Source: Saccharina japonica
Taxonomy: Eukaryota; Sar; Phaeophyceae; Laminariales; Laminariaceae
Direction: 5' to 3'
DNA length: 64,000 bases
NCBI GenBank assembly: GCA_008828725.1
Contig: MEHQ01003627.1
Location: 151,792 to 215,791, forward strand
In this document: piece by piece, positions 1 to 10,278 of the stretch
Position numbering within the stretch: the first letter of the stretch is position 1
Layout of the letters: each line of letters starts with the position of its first letter
Notes under the pieces: model-generated
What the model was told of the DNA's origin: nothing
What the model saw: only the letters and a program-made list of their open reading frames with translations
Database searches by the model: none
Made by a program: the position numbers and the translations under genes

Positions 1-137
1 TGGAAACAACGTAATGAGCGCCCAAGTGTTGGAGGTGTCTCTATTAGGAGTAGGAACGGTGCTCCGTCTCGAACGGGATGCGTGGTCAATGATCAAGTGA
101 CTCAAGGCAAGCAACAAATGAGTACGCCCCCCCCCCC
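1..137 (+). mobile_element. 3' end of LINE-A (C-tailed retrotransposon)
   Basis: The window opens inside a reading frame starting WKQRNERPSVGG that matches the tail of the larger LINE-A fragment near 42.9 kb. The frame runs almost to the C tail; in other copies it ends at a TGA about 8 bases before it. The 3' end reads AAATGAGTACG followed by a C run. Other copies lie near 4.4, 7.2, 41.8, 42.9 and 43.1 kb. The 5' part is outside the window. Confidence 0.7.
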
Positions 138-146
138 CTGGGACGT

Positions 147-395
147 GGCCACACCGGAATAATTAACTCATTGAAGCTGTCGTCCATATGCAAGTCCGCC
201 TCAGAGGCGGTTCTTAGCAGGATGCAGCTCACCCTCCATGCGACTCGCCCAATACCTCACGGCGTTTCGCGCTTGGTGCAAGCAATGTCTGCCTGGTTGG
301 TGAAAACCCAACGCGCTCCGTCCCGGCATTGTAGGGATGCGAGGGTCTATGGTCATATGACTACGGCCGTGCACAACATGAGTACACCCCCCCCT
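147..395 (+). mobile_element. Element B copy, 5'-truncated, C-tailed
   Basis: It matches the longer B copies at 19.6-20.1 and 53.9-54.9 kb from GTGGCCACACC to the end. It starts directly after the LINE-A C run and ends in ATGAGTACA plus its own C run. It is non-coding; the frames through it are broken. Confidence 0.75.
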
Positions 396-401
396 CAGGA
401 C

Positions 402-592
402 GCAGTCACCTTCATGCGACTCGCCGAACACCTCACTCCCGTCTCACTCCACCCTCTTCGCGCTTGGTGCAAGCAATGTCTGCCTGGTTAGTGAAAACCC
501 GACATGTTCAGTCCCAGTATTGTAAGGATGCGAGGGTCTATGACATGGTCATAAGACGACGGCCATATATGAATATCGAGTACCCCCCCCCC
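402..592 (+). mobile_element. Second element B copy, 5'-truncated
   Basis: It starts right after the C run of the previous copy and repeats the last ~190 bases of B. It ends in CGAGTA plus C9. The three successive truncated elements, each behind the C run of the one before, form a nested stack inside the last intron of the gene read on the minus strand. Confidence 0.7.
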
Positions 593-626
593 TTCCCTCT
601 ACCCCCCTCCTTTTCTCTGGGAGCAC

Positions 627-748
627 CTTGGCCGATGAAGACCGGGTTAGCGCACGCATCCCATAAAACGTAGCCGAGGTCGTTCAAAGCTTCGGCCGAT
701 CCCCCGTGTCCTTTAGGTCCTGCGTACGCCATGTAAATCTCCGTACAT
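627..748 (-). CDS. Downstream exon of an unknown split gene
   Basis: The minus-strand frame contains TEIYMAYAGPKGHGG and SAEALNDLGYVLWDACANP, with balanced amino-acid use unlike the low-complexity DNA around it. An acceptor (..CCGTCACAG) precedes position 748. The first base A completes an AGA codon with the AG left by the exon at 1778-1904, so the phase fits. I end it at a CAAG/GTGCTC donor; it could read further into the repeats. The helical, Leu/Ala-rich look with GHGGSAEALNDLG would suit a TPR-like repeat protein, but I cannot assign a family. The rest of the gene would lie left of the window or be lost. Confidence 0.5.
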
Positions 749-1777
749 CTGTGACGGTAATTCAAAAAGTCAAAAGAGGGTGTTGAAGTTGAATTGAGTT
801 TTTGCACGTTGAAGTGGATTTTTTGCGTCGATTTTGTTTTTTTCCTTTGCTGTTGCAGTTCAAGTTGGAGATGAGTTTTGTTTTTTTTCCGTTGGAAAAG
901 TTTCGTTGAATTTCGCGTCAAAGCTCCCTTCCACAACATTGAAAATGCAACACGAGGGTTGAACGAAGTTAGAGTCGAATTCGAACGTTGCCTTGAATTT
1001 TAGTTTAAAGTTGAAGCTGATATGGATACGTACGTTGAAGTTAATACGGATATGTTGAAGTTGGTAGATACGTTGAACTTAGCTGATACGTTGAATTTTC
1101 AGTTGAAGTTGGAGTTCAATGTGATTGCAGTTGAAATTGACTGCTGAAGGCGATCGATACGTTAAGCTTTCATTTTTTTAATTGGAGGTGTAATTTTCGT
1201 TGTGCCGTTGAAGTTTCGGTTGGACTCGAAGCTTACGTTGAAGTTGACACAAAAACGAGGCTAGAACCAAATACGTCCTCGTTACCGTTGACCTTAGCAT
1301 GGACGGGGATACCATGACATCGACCCTACCGTTGACACTGATACGGCCGTTGGCGTTGACGTTGCTATTGAGGGTGGCATTAACGTCGACAATAAAAAAA
1401 CATCGACGACGACTATGATGACTATAGCAACAGCACCACCACCCCGCCACGACTCCCCCTCATTCAACCACATCACCACCACCTCTACCAACACCACCAC
1501 CCCAACCCCGCTACCCCTACCCTTAACAACACCACCACCACCAAAATCACCACCACCCCACTACCCCCCTCCTTAACAACACCACCACTACCACTACCAC
1601 AACCACCACCTCTACCAACACCACCCCCATCACCACCCCCAGCACCACCGCCACCACCACCACCACCACCACCGCTGGCACCACCACCACCACCACCACC
1701 ACCACCACCACCACCAACGCAACAAGCACGAGCCTCGGGGCGCCGATATATCTACTTCATCCCTCCCCCCTCCTCAC
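749..1777 (-). other. Putative intron with TTGAAG and CCA repeats
   Basis: This lies between the two exons. Positions 760-1390 are a degenerate repeat of GTTGAAGTT and GATACGTTGAA, and 1420-1720 is a (CCA/CAC)n tract. Donor GAGAG/GTGAGG is at 1777 and the acceptor CACAG at 749-750. Confidence 0.4.
1420..1722. repeat. (CCA)n-type microsatellite
   Basis: Interrupted CCA/CAC triplets run for about 300 bases, purest at 1645-1712. The valine-rich or proline-rich frames through it are artefacts of the repeat. Confidence 0.9.
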
Positions 1778-1904
1778 CTCTCGAATAAGTCCGCCGCTTC
1801 GTCGTGGAAACCCGTAAAGGCCATGGAGTCGGCGACCTCGTTCAGCATCTTCGCCACCCCTGGGCGATCGTCCCACATCCAAGCTTTGCGCAGGTCGGAA
1901 GGGG
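1778..1904 (-). CDS. Upstream exon of the unknown split gene
   Basis: The minus-strand frame reads PSDLRKAWMWDDRPGVAKML, then NEVADSMAFTGFHDEAADLF and ER. It is bounded by an acceptor (GCCAG after a T11 tract) and a GAG-AG/GTGAGG donor. Its 127 nt leave phase 2, matching the exon at 627-748; joined, the sequence runs AADLFER-CTEIYMAY. Composition is clearly protein-like. The function is unknown. Earlier exons are not visible upstream, where a SINE occupies 2283-2621. Confidence 0.55.
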
Positions 1905-2282
1905 CTGGCGAGACCCCGACGACAGCAGCGTGAGGGGCAAAAAAAAAAAACAGAACAAGCGTAAGATCAACATTTTATGTGCACGCATTCATAGTTATAG
2001 GGAATCTGGGATTAGTGGAGCGAGATTTTTTTTGTTTTTTTTTAAAGATGTATGGAAGGCATGATAACGATTCCATCGAGAATTTCAGATTCGTGGGAGC
2101 ATAGCTATTAATACACAACATTAGGAGAGACGAATTACGCCACGTCATGTATATGTATATCCTGACTATTGAAGCGTCGCACACCCTTAACAGATTTTCG
2201 ATTCCCACTTCCATGGCCTACTTACTGCCTGTAGATATGTTGAGGAAAATATGTTCCATATTTTTTTTGTAGTCTTTCTCTT

Positions 2283-2621
2283 TTTTCGACTACGTCCCAT
2301 TTATATTATCTTCGCCCTTCTTCTTTATCTCCCTCTTTAGTCGTAACTCAGATCCCGGGGTCGCGAAGTCGGCTCTTCCCCTCCCTCCCCGCTACGGTAC
2401 GTGCCTCGCCTTTAATAAATCGCGAGAAGATTTTAGCACTTTCTTCCCTCGTCGACTCTCGTCGAATTGTGCCTACCCACGCTACAATAAGCGCTCTCGA
2501 CAGCAGTTGGTGTCATTTGAGAAGAAAAAAAAATTATCTCTACGGAGACTCGAACTCTCGATCTCAACCTTAGCAGTATTCGCGGTTAACTACTATTTAA
2601 TAGACCACCGGGGCGACCGGC
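2283..2621 (-). mobile_element. SINE S1, tRNA-derived, near full length
   Basis: Read on the minus strand it starts GGTCGCCCCGGTGGTC (tRNA-like head), has a B box GAGTTCGAGTCTCC ~65 nt later, then a shared body with TTCTTCCCTCGTCGAC and ATTTTTATCGCGAGAAG as seen on the plus strand. At least ten other copies occur in the window. B-box spacing and sequence point to a pol III tRNA origin (Asp/Glu-like head). Confidence 0.75.
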
Positions 2622-2639
2622 CTGTGCTACTGCTGTGGT

Positions 2640-2830
2640 ATGATGTAGCTCACTTCTGTGCCGGGTGGGAGTTGTATCATAATCTGCATGATATTACCAC
2701 ATATTTCCTGGGCCGGAGATGTACTTACTGCTGTACATAGATCCTGCAGAACACATCACAAGGGTAGATTATAATCTAGTTTATCTACAGCAGATCATGA
2801 TTTGTCTGACGAAGGTATGTACGTAGGCTG
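2640..2830. repeat. GATC-rich dispersed repeat
   Basis: A diverged repeat containing AGATCATGAT near its end. Relatives are at 20175-20450, 23760-23945, 37136-37265 and 62690-62775. It carries a TACTGCTGTA micro-insertion at 2725. Confidence 0.45.
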
Positions 2831-3694
2831 ACGGAGTGGACAAAACAATAAAATCAAACAAAAACCAAAGTACAGAACTGAGTATCAACCATTACTTCTA
2901 TATCGTATAGATTTAACTCACAAAACACCATACCATTGTAAAATGGAACATAAAACAAGCACAAGCCCAATGAGCGTGTCCATTAATATTGTCTAGCGTA
3001 TCGCGTAGCTTTCAAAGTTGAGTTTCAACCGTTCAATCGGTTGTACTCACAGCTGAAGAAATTTCAAAAAGTTAAAAAAAAAAAAAGAAGTTAAACCACA
3101 CCTGATATTATCTTATGTATAATACGAACAAGATGTACACACCCTGGTATGATAGTAAAAAAACTAAAAAACAACAGCTGTGAGCTCGAGGATTTCGTCG
3201 AAAGCTCATATTTGCTAGTGATATGTACCAGGTATGAGACAAAAGAAAAGAAAATACTGCTGTACGAACACTTTATGCATGTAACGGTCAAGATCAACAA
3301 CAAAAACAGGAACAGCTCATGCAGAAAAAAAAACGGAACAGTAACACATACCCCTGGTACACACCGGTACACGGCGGCGGTATGAAACAAAACAGAGTAG
3401 TGAAGAAAACAACAAGACACCCGTGATAGAAAATAACAATCAATACTAAGAACAAAAACGTTACTCGTTCGAACAAGAAAACGAACAACGAAAAACAAGA
3501 AGAAAAAAATAGAAACATAAATAAATAAACGTCTAAGGTCCACGGCTCAATCAATCAATTATCATCAGCCATGAGTGTGTACCTAATAAAAGCAGACCAG
3601 AACACGCGTCGACAATGGTGCTAACAATAACGAGGGGAGCCTATTCGATATAAAAAGACAAAGGTCGCTACTGCTGCTGTGTACGTGACGGATA
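2831..3694. other. AT-rich intergenic DNA, no gene seen
   Basis: A-rich sequence with short open frames of poor composition. It holds TACTGCTGTA at 3255 and TACCAGGTA at 3226. I see nothing else. Confidence 0.5.
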
Positions 3695-4043
3695 AAGATG
3701 TCGGTCGACAGTCAAGTTTCAAGTTTGTCAAGCGTCAAGATTTGTCTGTCAAGGGCCCTTGGGCGTTGTCAAGCCAAAAAATCCCCTATCCCCGGTATGA
3801 TAATTCCTCCAGAACTCATGTGGAAACCCCTCGTTTTTAATAGAAGGCAGACAGAAAGACCTGCAGTGTTATCTACAAGAAAAATAATACATTGAAGCTT
3901 TCAGCGATTTTGTAAGGCGTTTTTGAAAACCGGGGATTTTTTTTTAATGTCCCCTGCTTTTTCTTCGTCAAGGCTGTCTGTCAAGGGTGTTTGGTGGATT
4001 GTTGCCCGTCAAGGGGTTCAAAGTCTGTCAACCGACACCTTTG
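3695..4043. mobile_element. Short TIR element with CTGTCAAG repeats
   Basis: The left end GATGTCGGTCGACAG and the inverted right end (CTGTCAACCGACACC on the plus strand) form imperfect terminal inverted repeats. The arms carry repeated GTCAAG motifs. No coding frame, so probably a non-autonomous DNA element. Confidence 0.45.
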
Positions 4044-4049
4044 ATATAG

Positions 4050-4375
4050 CATACCCCAATCCTAAGTCTAAGCCAATGATACTCAATCGTCGAAGCCAAT
4101 GAGATTCAATCGTCGAAGCCAATGAGATTCAATCAACCACTGCTTTCAAGGCAGTAACGAGGGGAGCTCACCACTTGGCCGAGAAAATGGACGACGGTCA
4201 CTACTACTGCTGTGTAAACGAGGCGAACGGAACTAAGTCTAAGCCTAAGCCTAAACCAGTCAGACGCAATTTAAACATTTTTTTTATGAGGGTGACGAGG
4301 GGAGCGTACCCTACATTCCAGAAAATGAATAAGGGCCATTACTTGTATACGAGACGAATAGAACCCCAATTCTTC
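4050..4375. repeat. Short tandem and degenerate repeats
   Basis: AAGCCAATGAGATTCAATCG is repeated two to three times at 4070-4135. ACGAGGGGAGC blocks at about 3632, 4157 and 4296 are followed by similar text. One such copy has CTGCTG material where another has only TTGTA, an example of a micro-insertion. Confidence 0.5.
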
Positions 4376-4429
4376 CCCTCCCGTCCCCAACCCCCCCTCG
4401 CTCCCTTCCCCTCCCTCCCAACCCCCCTT

Positions 4430-4710
4430 CCCAAAATGTTGGGCGTGTCTCTTAAGAGCGGGAACGGTACTCCGTCTCGAAAGGGGGTGCGTGGTGAAAT
4501 GTTCAAACGACTTAAGGCTAGCAACAAATGATTACGCCCCGCCCCCCCCCCCCTCCGAGAGCGAGGGTCTATGGTCATATGATTACGGCCATGCATGACA
4601 TGAGTACATGAGTATACCCCGCCCCCCTTCCTCCGCGAGCGAGGGTATATGGCCATACGACTACGGCCATGCATGACATGAGTACATGAGTATACCCCCC
4701 CCCCCCCCCC
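4430..4710 (+). mobile_element. LINE-A 3' end followed by two element B 3' ends
   Basis: 4430-4545 matches the LINE-A tail (GTTGGGCGTGTCTC to AACAAATGATTACG plus C). 4560-4628 and 4632-4710 are the last ~70 bases of B, each ending in C runs. Both B ends carry an extra CATGAG between two TAs in the terminal GAGTAC motif. Confidence 0.65.
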
Positions 4711-5935
4711 CCCGGGGGGGGGCGATGGGTCACTAATTCCGCCCCCACATGAAAGCAGAACAAGAGAAAAACCCCCCCCCCGGGGGGGGGCGATGGGTCA
4801 CTAATTCCGCCCCCACATGAAAGCAGAACAAGAGAAAAACCCCCCCCCCGGGGGGGGGCGATGGGTCACTAATTCCGCCCCCACATGAAAGCAGAACAAG
4901 AGAAAAACCCCCCCCCCGGGGGGGGGCGATGGGTCACTAATTCCGCCCCCACATGAAAGCAGAACAAGAGAAAAACCCCCCCCCCGGGGGGGGGCGATGG
5001 GTCACTAATTCCGCCCCCACATGAAAGCAGAACAAGAGAAAAACCCCCCCCCCGGGGGGGGGCGATGGGTCACTAATTCCGCCCCCACATGAAAGCAGAA
5101 CAAGAGAAAAACCCCCCCCCCGGGGGGGGGCGATGGGTCACTAATTCCGCCCCCACATGAAAGCAGAACAAGAGAAAAACCCCCCCCCCGGGGGGGGGCG
5201 ATGGGTCACTAATTCCGCCCCCACATGAAAGCAGAACAAGAGAAAAACCCCCCCCCCGGGGGGGGGCGATGGGTCACTAATTCCGCCCCCACATGAAAGC
5301 AGAACAAGAGAAAAACCCCCCCCCCGGGGGGGGGCGATGGGTCACTAATTCCGCCCCCACATGAAAGCAGAACAAGAGAAAAACCCCCCCCCCGGGGGGG
5401 GGCGATGGGTCACTAATTCCGCCCCCACATGAAAGCAGAACAAGAGAAAAACCCCCCCCCCGGGGGGGGGCGATGGGTCACTAATTCCGCCCCCACATGA
5501 AAGCAGAACAAGAGAAAAACCCCCCCCCCGGGGGGGGGCGATGGGTCACTAATTCCGCCCCCACATGAAAGCAGAACAAGAGAAAAACCCCCCCCCCGGG
5601 GGGGGGCGATGGGTCACTAATTCCGCCCCCACATGAAAGCAGAACAAGAGAAAAACCCCCCCCCCGGGGGGGGGCGATGGGTCACTAATTCCGCCCCCAC
5701 ATGAAAGCAGAACAAGAGAAAAACCCCCCCCCCGGGGGGGGGCGATGGGTCACTAATTCCGCCCCCACATGAAAGCAGAACAAGAGAAAAACCCCCCCCC
5801 CGGGGGGGGGCGATGGGTCACTAATTCCGCCCCCACATGAAAGCAGAACAAGAGAAAAACCCCCCCCCCGGGGGGGGGCGATGGGTCACTAATTCCGCCC
5901 CCACATGAAAGCAGAACAAGAGAAAAACCCCCCCC
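4704..5935. repeat. 68-bp satellite, 18 near-identical copies
   Basis: The phrase CGATGGGTCACTAATTCC recurs every 68 bp from 4723 to 5879. Each unit has a C10G9 palindrome, then a constant ~49 bp ending AACAAGAGAAAAA. I see no substitutions between units. As 68 is not a multiple of 3, frames through it rotate and are not protein evidence. Such identity means very recent expansion or an assembly-collapsed or stretched array. Confidence 0.95.
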
Positions 5936-5941
5936 CCCCCC

Positions 5942-6796
5942 CTCCCCTTCTCCTCTCCCCCCCCCTGCACCCCCTGCCCCTCCTCTTCCAGGGCCTCCGT
6001 AGCTGCCATAGCTACCGTCGTAGCTGCCGAAGGGGACCGCCTGTCCATCGGCGCCTATGACCGCGCGGTACGCGCTGCTGCTGAAGCTGTCACTGGTGGC
6101 CACAGACATCGTGTCAAAAAAACCTCCCCCCCAGCCGCGGCTAATCCCCGTCCCGACCCCATGGAGAGGGTTGCCTCCCAAGAATGGGTTGGGCCCGGTG
6201 CTGCTGGTGTTGTTGGAGTTGGTGGTGGTGGTGGTGTTGTGGGTGTTGCCGAAGCTGCTGAGAGTGCTGTCGTGAGTGTTGGCGAAGCTGCTGAGGGCGT
6301 CGTTGTGGGCGCTGATGTTGGTGTTGTTGGTGTTGGTGTTGGTGTTCACGTTGGTGGTGGTGTTGTTGATGTTGGTGTTGTTGTTGCTTGTGCTGGAGGT
6401 GATGTTGATGTTGTTGTTGATGGCGCCTCTGTTGCTGTTGCCGTCGCTTCTTATGTTACCGTTGATGTTTCCGTTGGCGTTGAAGCCGTTGCCGCTGATG
6501 CCACTGTTGTCCGGGACAACAACGCCGCTCCTACTGTTATTGATGCCACCCCCACCACCACCGCCACCACCACCACCACCACTTCTGCTGCTGCTGTTGT
6601 TGTTTTGGTTGGTGTTGTCGCTGCTGCTGTGGGTGTTAGCTTGAGTGTTGCTGTTGTTGTTACTCCCGAAAAGTCCGCGGCTACCACCGCCCCTCGAAGC
6701 AGGAGTGCCCGCTGCATCACCGGTGCTCCATTGCTGGCCTCGGCGCACGGCAGCCCTACCAGCGCTCGAAAAGCTAGGCCCAACGCTACCGAATGC
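5942..6796 (-). CDS. N/G/S-rich exon of a Q/N-rich protein
   Basis: Minus strand. After an acceptor (CTAAC branch-like motif, first downstream AG at 6797-6798) the frame reads AFGSVGPSFSSAGRAAVRRG. It continues through an Asn/Thr-rich linker (about residues 45-180), an NPFLGGNPLHG segment and FFDTMSVATSDSFSSSAYR, then turns Gly-rich and runs into the 68-bp array. Upstream of the acceptor there is an in-frame TAA. The exon joins in phase 0 to the CAG/GTGCGG donor at 7718. The true 3' limit is uncertain: a donor could lie at the array edge. The disordered, prion-like composition suggests a regulatory or RNA-binding scaffold, but no domain is visible. Confidence 0.55.
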
Positions 6797-7717
6797 CTGG
6801 TTTGGTGCGTTGATGGACGGGCGCGGGGGCGCGGGTTGTGGGTTTCGAGGGGGTTAGGAAGGGGTTTGGGCGCGTGCTATTTGCCTTACAGGGGCGATTG
6901 CTAATTATTATGAGGCCTCTCACTTGATTATAGTATAGGAACTCTCTTATCTCACCCACAAGGTGACAAAACAAAACAAAATCAGGGTGATAATAATCCT
7001 ATGTCCTAGGTATACCACAAACGTCTTGTAAAACACGAATAGCATGCCAGCGACAAGGCATGCCTTATAAGGCATGCGCCTTATTGCCTAAGGAGCCCCG
7101 TCAGTCAGAAACATTAGTATTTGCCTCAGAAGGCAAAACAAGTTATACCTCCATTGATTGTAGCACGGGGTATTTGGAGGGAGTATGGAGGGGAACGGGG
7201 GCGTACTCATTTGTTGCTCGCCTTGGTCATTCGACCATTGACCACGCACCCCATTCGAGACGGAGCACCGTTCCTACTCCTGATAGAGACACCTCCAATA
7301 TTAGAGCGCTTATTGCGTTTAAAGCATATATTGGGGGAGGATCATGGGGGTTTGGAGGGGGCTAGGAAGGGGTTTAGAGGGAATATGGAGGGGGGCGGGG
7401 GGGTCCGATGTGTGCCTTTAAAATTGTACGTTTATGGTACGTAGCGCCGCGGGAAGCGGAGTTGTTGTTGGTGACGATGTTGGGAGGTGATTGTGGCTAA
7501 CTGGTGTATCCGAAAATGAAGCGCTATAGGTGCATATATAGAGACTACACGAATATCAGGTATCAGCTCCCGTAAGACCTGCTGGGAATAAACAAACAGC
7601 TACGCATCAAAAATGCATACCAGGTATAGCTTAGATAAAAACGAAACACAAGAAAACATGAAACATAAAAAAAACGAAGAAGGAAAAAAACGACAAACAC
7701 TAAACAAAACACCGCAC
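6797..7717 (-). other. Intron between Q-rich and N-rich exons
   Basis: A 921-bp GT..AG interval. It contains a minus-strand LINE-A end (7188-7330), a fragment with AAGGAGCCCCGTCA shared with the elements at 10.8 and 61.7 kb, and a TACCAGGTA at 7618. Confidence 0.45.
7188..7330 (-). mobile_element. LINE-A 3' end in an intron
   Basis: Reading minus, TTGGAGGTGTCTCTATCAGG to AACAAATGAGTACG plus C5 matches positions 32-130. G-rich tracts lie on both sides (GGGGAACGGGGG and TATTGGGGGAGG). Confidence 0.65.
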
Positions 7718-8222
7718 CTGCCCTCCTCCTTTGTTCTTCCGCCTGGCCGATCGTACCGCCGAACCGGTCGACTCCATCCTCCTCAGGGCAGCTGAGGGGG
7801 CCCCCTGACCCCCCCCCCACTCCCCGTCCCCCCAACCGCCTCCGGCGGCGAAACCCGGGGTTTTCACCCCCTCGGCGGGGGGCGCTAAGGAGTTGCTCAT
7901 GAAGTTGTCCATGATTGTGAAACTGGGAACGCTTTTCAATCCTCCCCTTTTTTTATTGGACCGCGTTCTTCCCTGGCTCTGGGTGCCCTGTTGCTGCTGC
8001 TGCTCCTCCTGCTCCTGTTCTTGCTCTTGCTCAGGGATGGGTGTGGGTTGAGCCCCTGCTCTTCTTCCTCCTCCTCCTACCCCGATGAACAACGCTCTGG
8101 CGTTTGTGGAAACCCCGTTGTCCTTATCAGTGTTGTTGAGGGTGAGGTCGACAGGTCGCCTCTGCTGTTGTTGCTGCTGCGGCTGCTGTTGCTTTTCCTC
8201 CTGCTGCGGCTGCTGCTTTTCC

Positions 8223-8258
<36 letters not shown>

Positions 8259-8663
8259 AGCTGCCCCTGTTCCTGCTGCTTCTCCAGCTGCCGCCGCCGC
8301 TGCTGCTCCTGCCGCTGCAGCTCCTCCTGCCGCTCCTGCTGCTGCCGGTACTGCTGCTGATACTCCTGCTGGTACTGATACTGCTGCTGGTACTGCTGCT
8401 GGTACTGCTGGTACTGCTGCTGGTACTGCTGCTGGTGATGCCGCTGCTGCTGCTGCTGTTGGGTCAACCCTGGCGGCTCGCGACGACGACTTTGCCGGGC
8501 CCCCCCGCCCATCGAAGGCGAGCCCCCTCCCTCGCCTACAATATCTCTTGCTCCGTGGCCAAACCATCCTCGCTCCTCCTCCCCCCCCTCCTCCTCCTCC
8601 TTCGTCACCCCCCCCTCGAGCCGGCCGCCCCCGTCCCCGCGCCCCCCCCCATGCCCATGCCAC
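7718..8663 (-). CDS. Q-rich exon of a Q/N-rich protein
   Basis: The minus frame has a Gly/Glu-rich start, then Gln runs with QYQQQYQQ repeats (plus 8190-8460 as CTG/CAG triplets). Unique segments follow: DLTLNNTDKDNGVSTNARAL, PSFTIMDNFMSNSLAPPAEG and APSAALRRMESTGSAVRSAR. It ends at CAG/GTGCGG, in phase with the exon at 5942-6796. A likely acceptor (TCTTTTAG) precedes 8663, so this is probably an internal exon and the true start codon is not seen. Continuing the frame upstream to about 8744 has no ATG. The function is unknown; coiled Q-rich regions may mediate self-association. Confidence 0.55.
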
Positions 8664-9420
8664 CTAAAAGACCCGATCGAGGAAGTTGTTGATAGGAGGT
8701 GAGAGCAGATACCGTGGTAGTGCCTCGATACCCGTGCATATGTCAAGCTGGTAGGCGGGGGGGGGGGGGAGGGGGGGTAGAGGGGTTGTGTTTAGCGGTG
8801 GGGTGGGTAGGTGGGGTGAGGAGTTATGAGGGAATGATGGATGGAGGGGGGGGGAGGAGGGAGGGGGGCGGGGGGGGGGGGTGTAGAGACAAGACACACA
8901 GACACAGACAGGCAGAATAGACAGAAAGCAGAGATATGTACCTCGGATTTCATAGCAATATAGTCTAGCAAGAAAGAAAGAGAGACGAAAGAGAGGAAAC
9001 AAGAGAAACAAAGAGAGCGATAAGTATCTTCTACTTCCCCATGATCCACTCTATTATGATTCTTCGTTCCCGCCTTGATTATGATACGGGAAACGTCACA
9101 CAACATATGGGGAAATCGCATCGTTACGATAACTGTACCTGAGCCGCATAATACGTTGACGTGTATACGAAACTACCTGGTACGAAATTGCGAAACTACG
9201 AAAAATCTCAATCTCTGGAAATAGGAATTAGGAAATAGAGGAATTACAAACCACGAACAATTGTTTTAATGGTTATATTATTAATGTACTGCGAAGTCGT
9301 ATTTTAGGAATTAAAAAACGTAAATATCATTACTTTCGGTCGGTTCCACTGGGGTTTTATTCCGTCACATATAAATCATGTCTTGTGTCTGTTCTTAGCT
9401 TTTACTTCCTTTCAAAGCCG
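8664..9420. other. G- and GA-rich intergenic DNA
   Basis: Long G runs at 8757-8890, then GAGA-rich and AT-rich DNA. TACCTGGTA is at 9174. No gene seen. Confidence 0.5.
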
Positions 9421-9421
9421 G

Positions 9422-9868
9422 TCGCCCCGGTCGTCTAGTGGTTGGCTTCAAATGCTACTATTTACGGGGGACCATAGTAATTAGGACCTACGGTGTACAC
9501 AAAAACCTATATATTTACCTTTTTTTCTAACAATATTAGGTCCTATTTACTATGGTCATCCGTAATATTGATAATAGCATTGGTCACCGAGTTCGAATCC
9601 CACCGTGGTGAGATTTTGAGTTTATTTGCAAAAACAAAAAGGAACCATTTTTTGAGCGCCTTCGTAGCGTGGGTAGGCGTAATTCGACGCGAGTCGACGA
9701 GGGAAGAAAGGGCTGCATGCAGTCTTCTCGCGATAAAAACGCAAGGCACGAAACGTACTGAGGAGGGGGATAAGAGCCTACTACAGAATGTCACCAGATC
9801 TGAGCTACTACTATCAAACTAGGATGGAGAGAGAAAAGAAGGGCGAAGACAATAAAAATGGGATACGT
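9422..9868 (+). mobile_element. SINE S1 interrupted by a MITE
   Basis: The head GTCGCCCCGGTCGTCTAGTG (A-box-like) is followed by MITE M1 (9464-9563), then the B box GAGTTCGAATCCC and the SINE body to GGGCGAAGACAATAAAAATG. The MITE separates the two promoter boxes. Confidence 0.75.
9464..9563. mobile_element. MITE M1 nested in SINE
   Basis: Terminal inverted repeats ACGGGGGACCATAGTAA and TTACTATGGTCATCCGT. The family occurs about ten times here, usually 105-120 bp. Confidence 0.8.
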
Positions 9869-10278
9869 ATATAGGAAAAAAACAAAATGTGTCCACGGAT
9901 AGAACAAAAACAAAACGCAATTTGTGGAATTGCGATGTAGTGTCGGTTGCCGCCATATATACGAGTGCCGGTGTTGTTGGGCTGGTGCATACCGGCACGT
10001 ATAGAGGAACCCTTATTATCGCAAGCATAAAACTTAAATCTGACTATAATCCCAAGTGTTCCTGTCCCTACGACCGGAGTGCGGTCCCGCTTTAAGGGGT
10101 TGGAAGAACGTCTAAAGGAGGCTGTAACGTCTTGCGTGTTACCGTATACGGCAGTGTATACCACACCCCATCTTGTGTACCACACCCCCCCACGGCGGTA
10201 TATACCACCCGGGTGGCCATTATTCTAGAATCCTAAACGACCACACACCCGAGTTACCACCCGGGAGTACGGTGTATG

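Noticed and set aside
4704..5935. CRISPR-like regular array
   Set aside because: The whole 68-bp unit is constant, with no variable spacers, and the genome is eukaryotic. It is a satellite.
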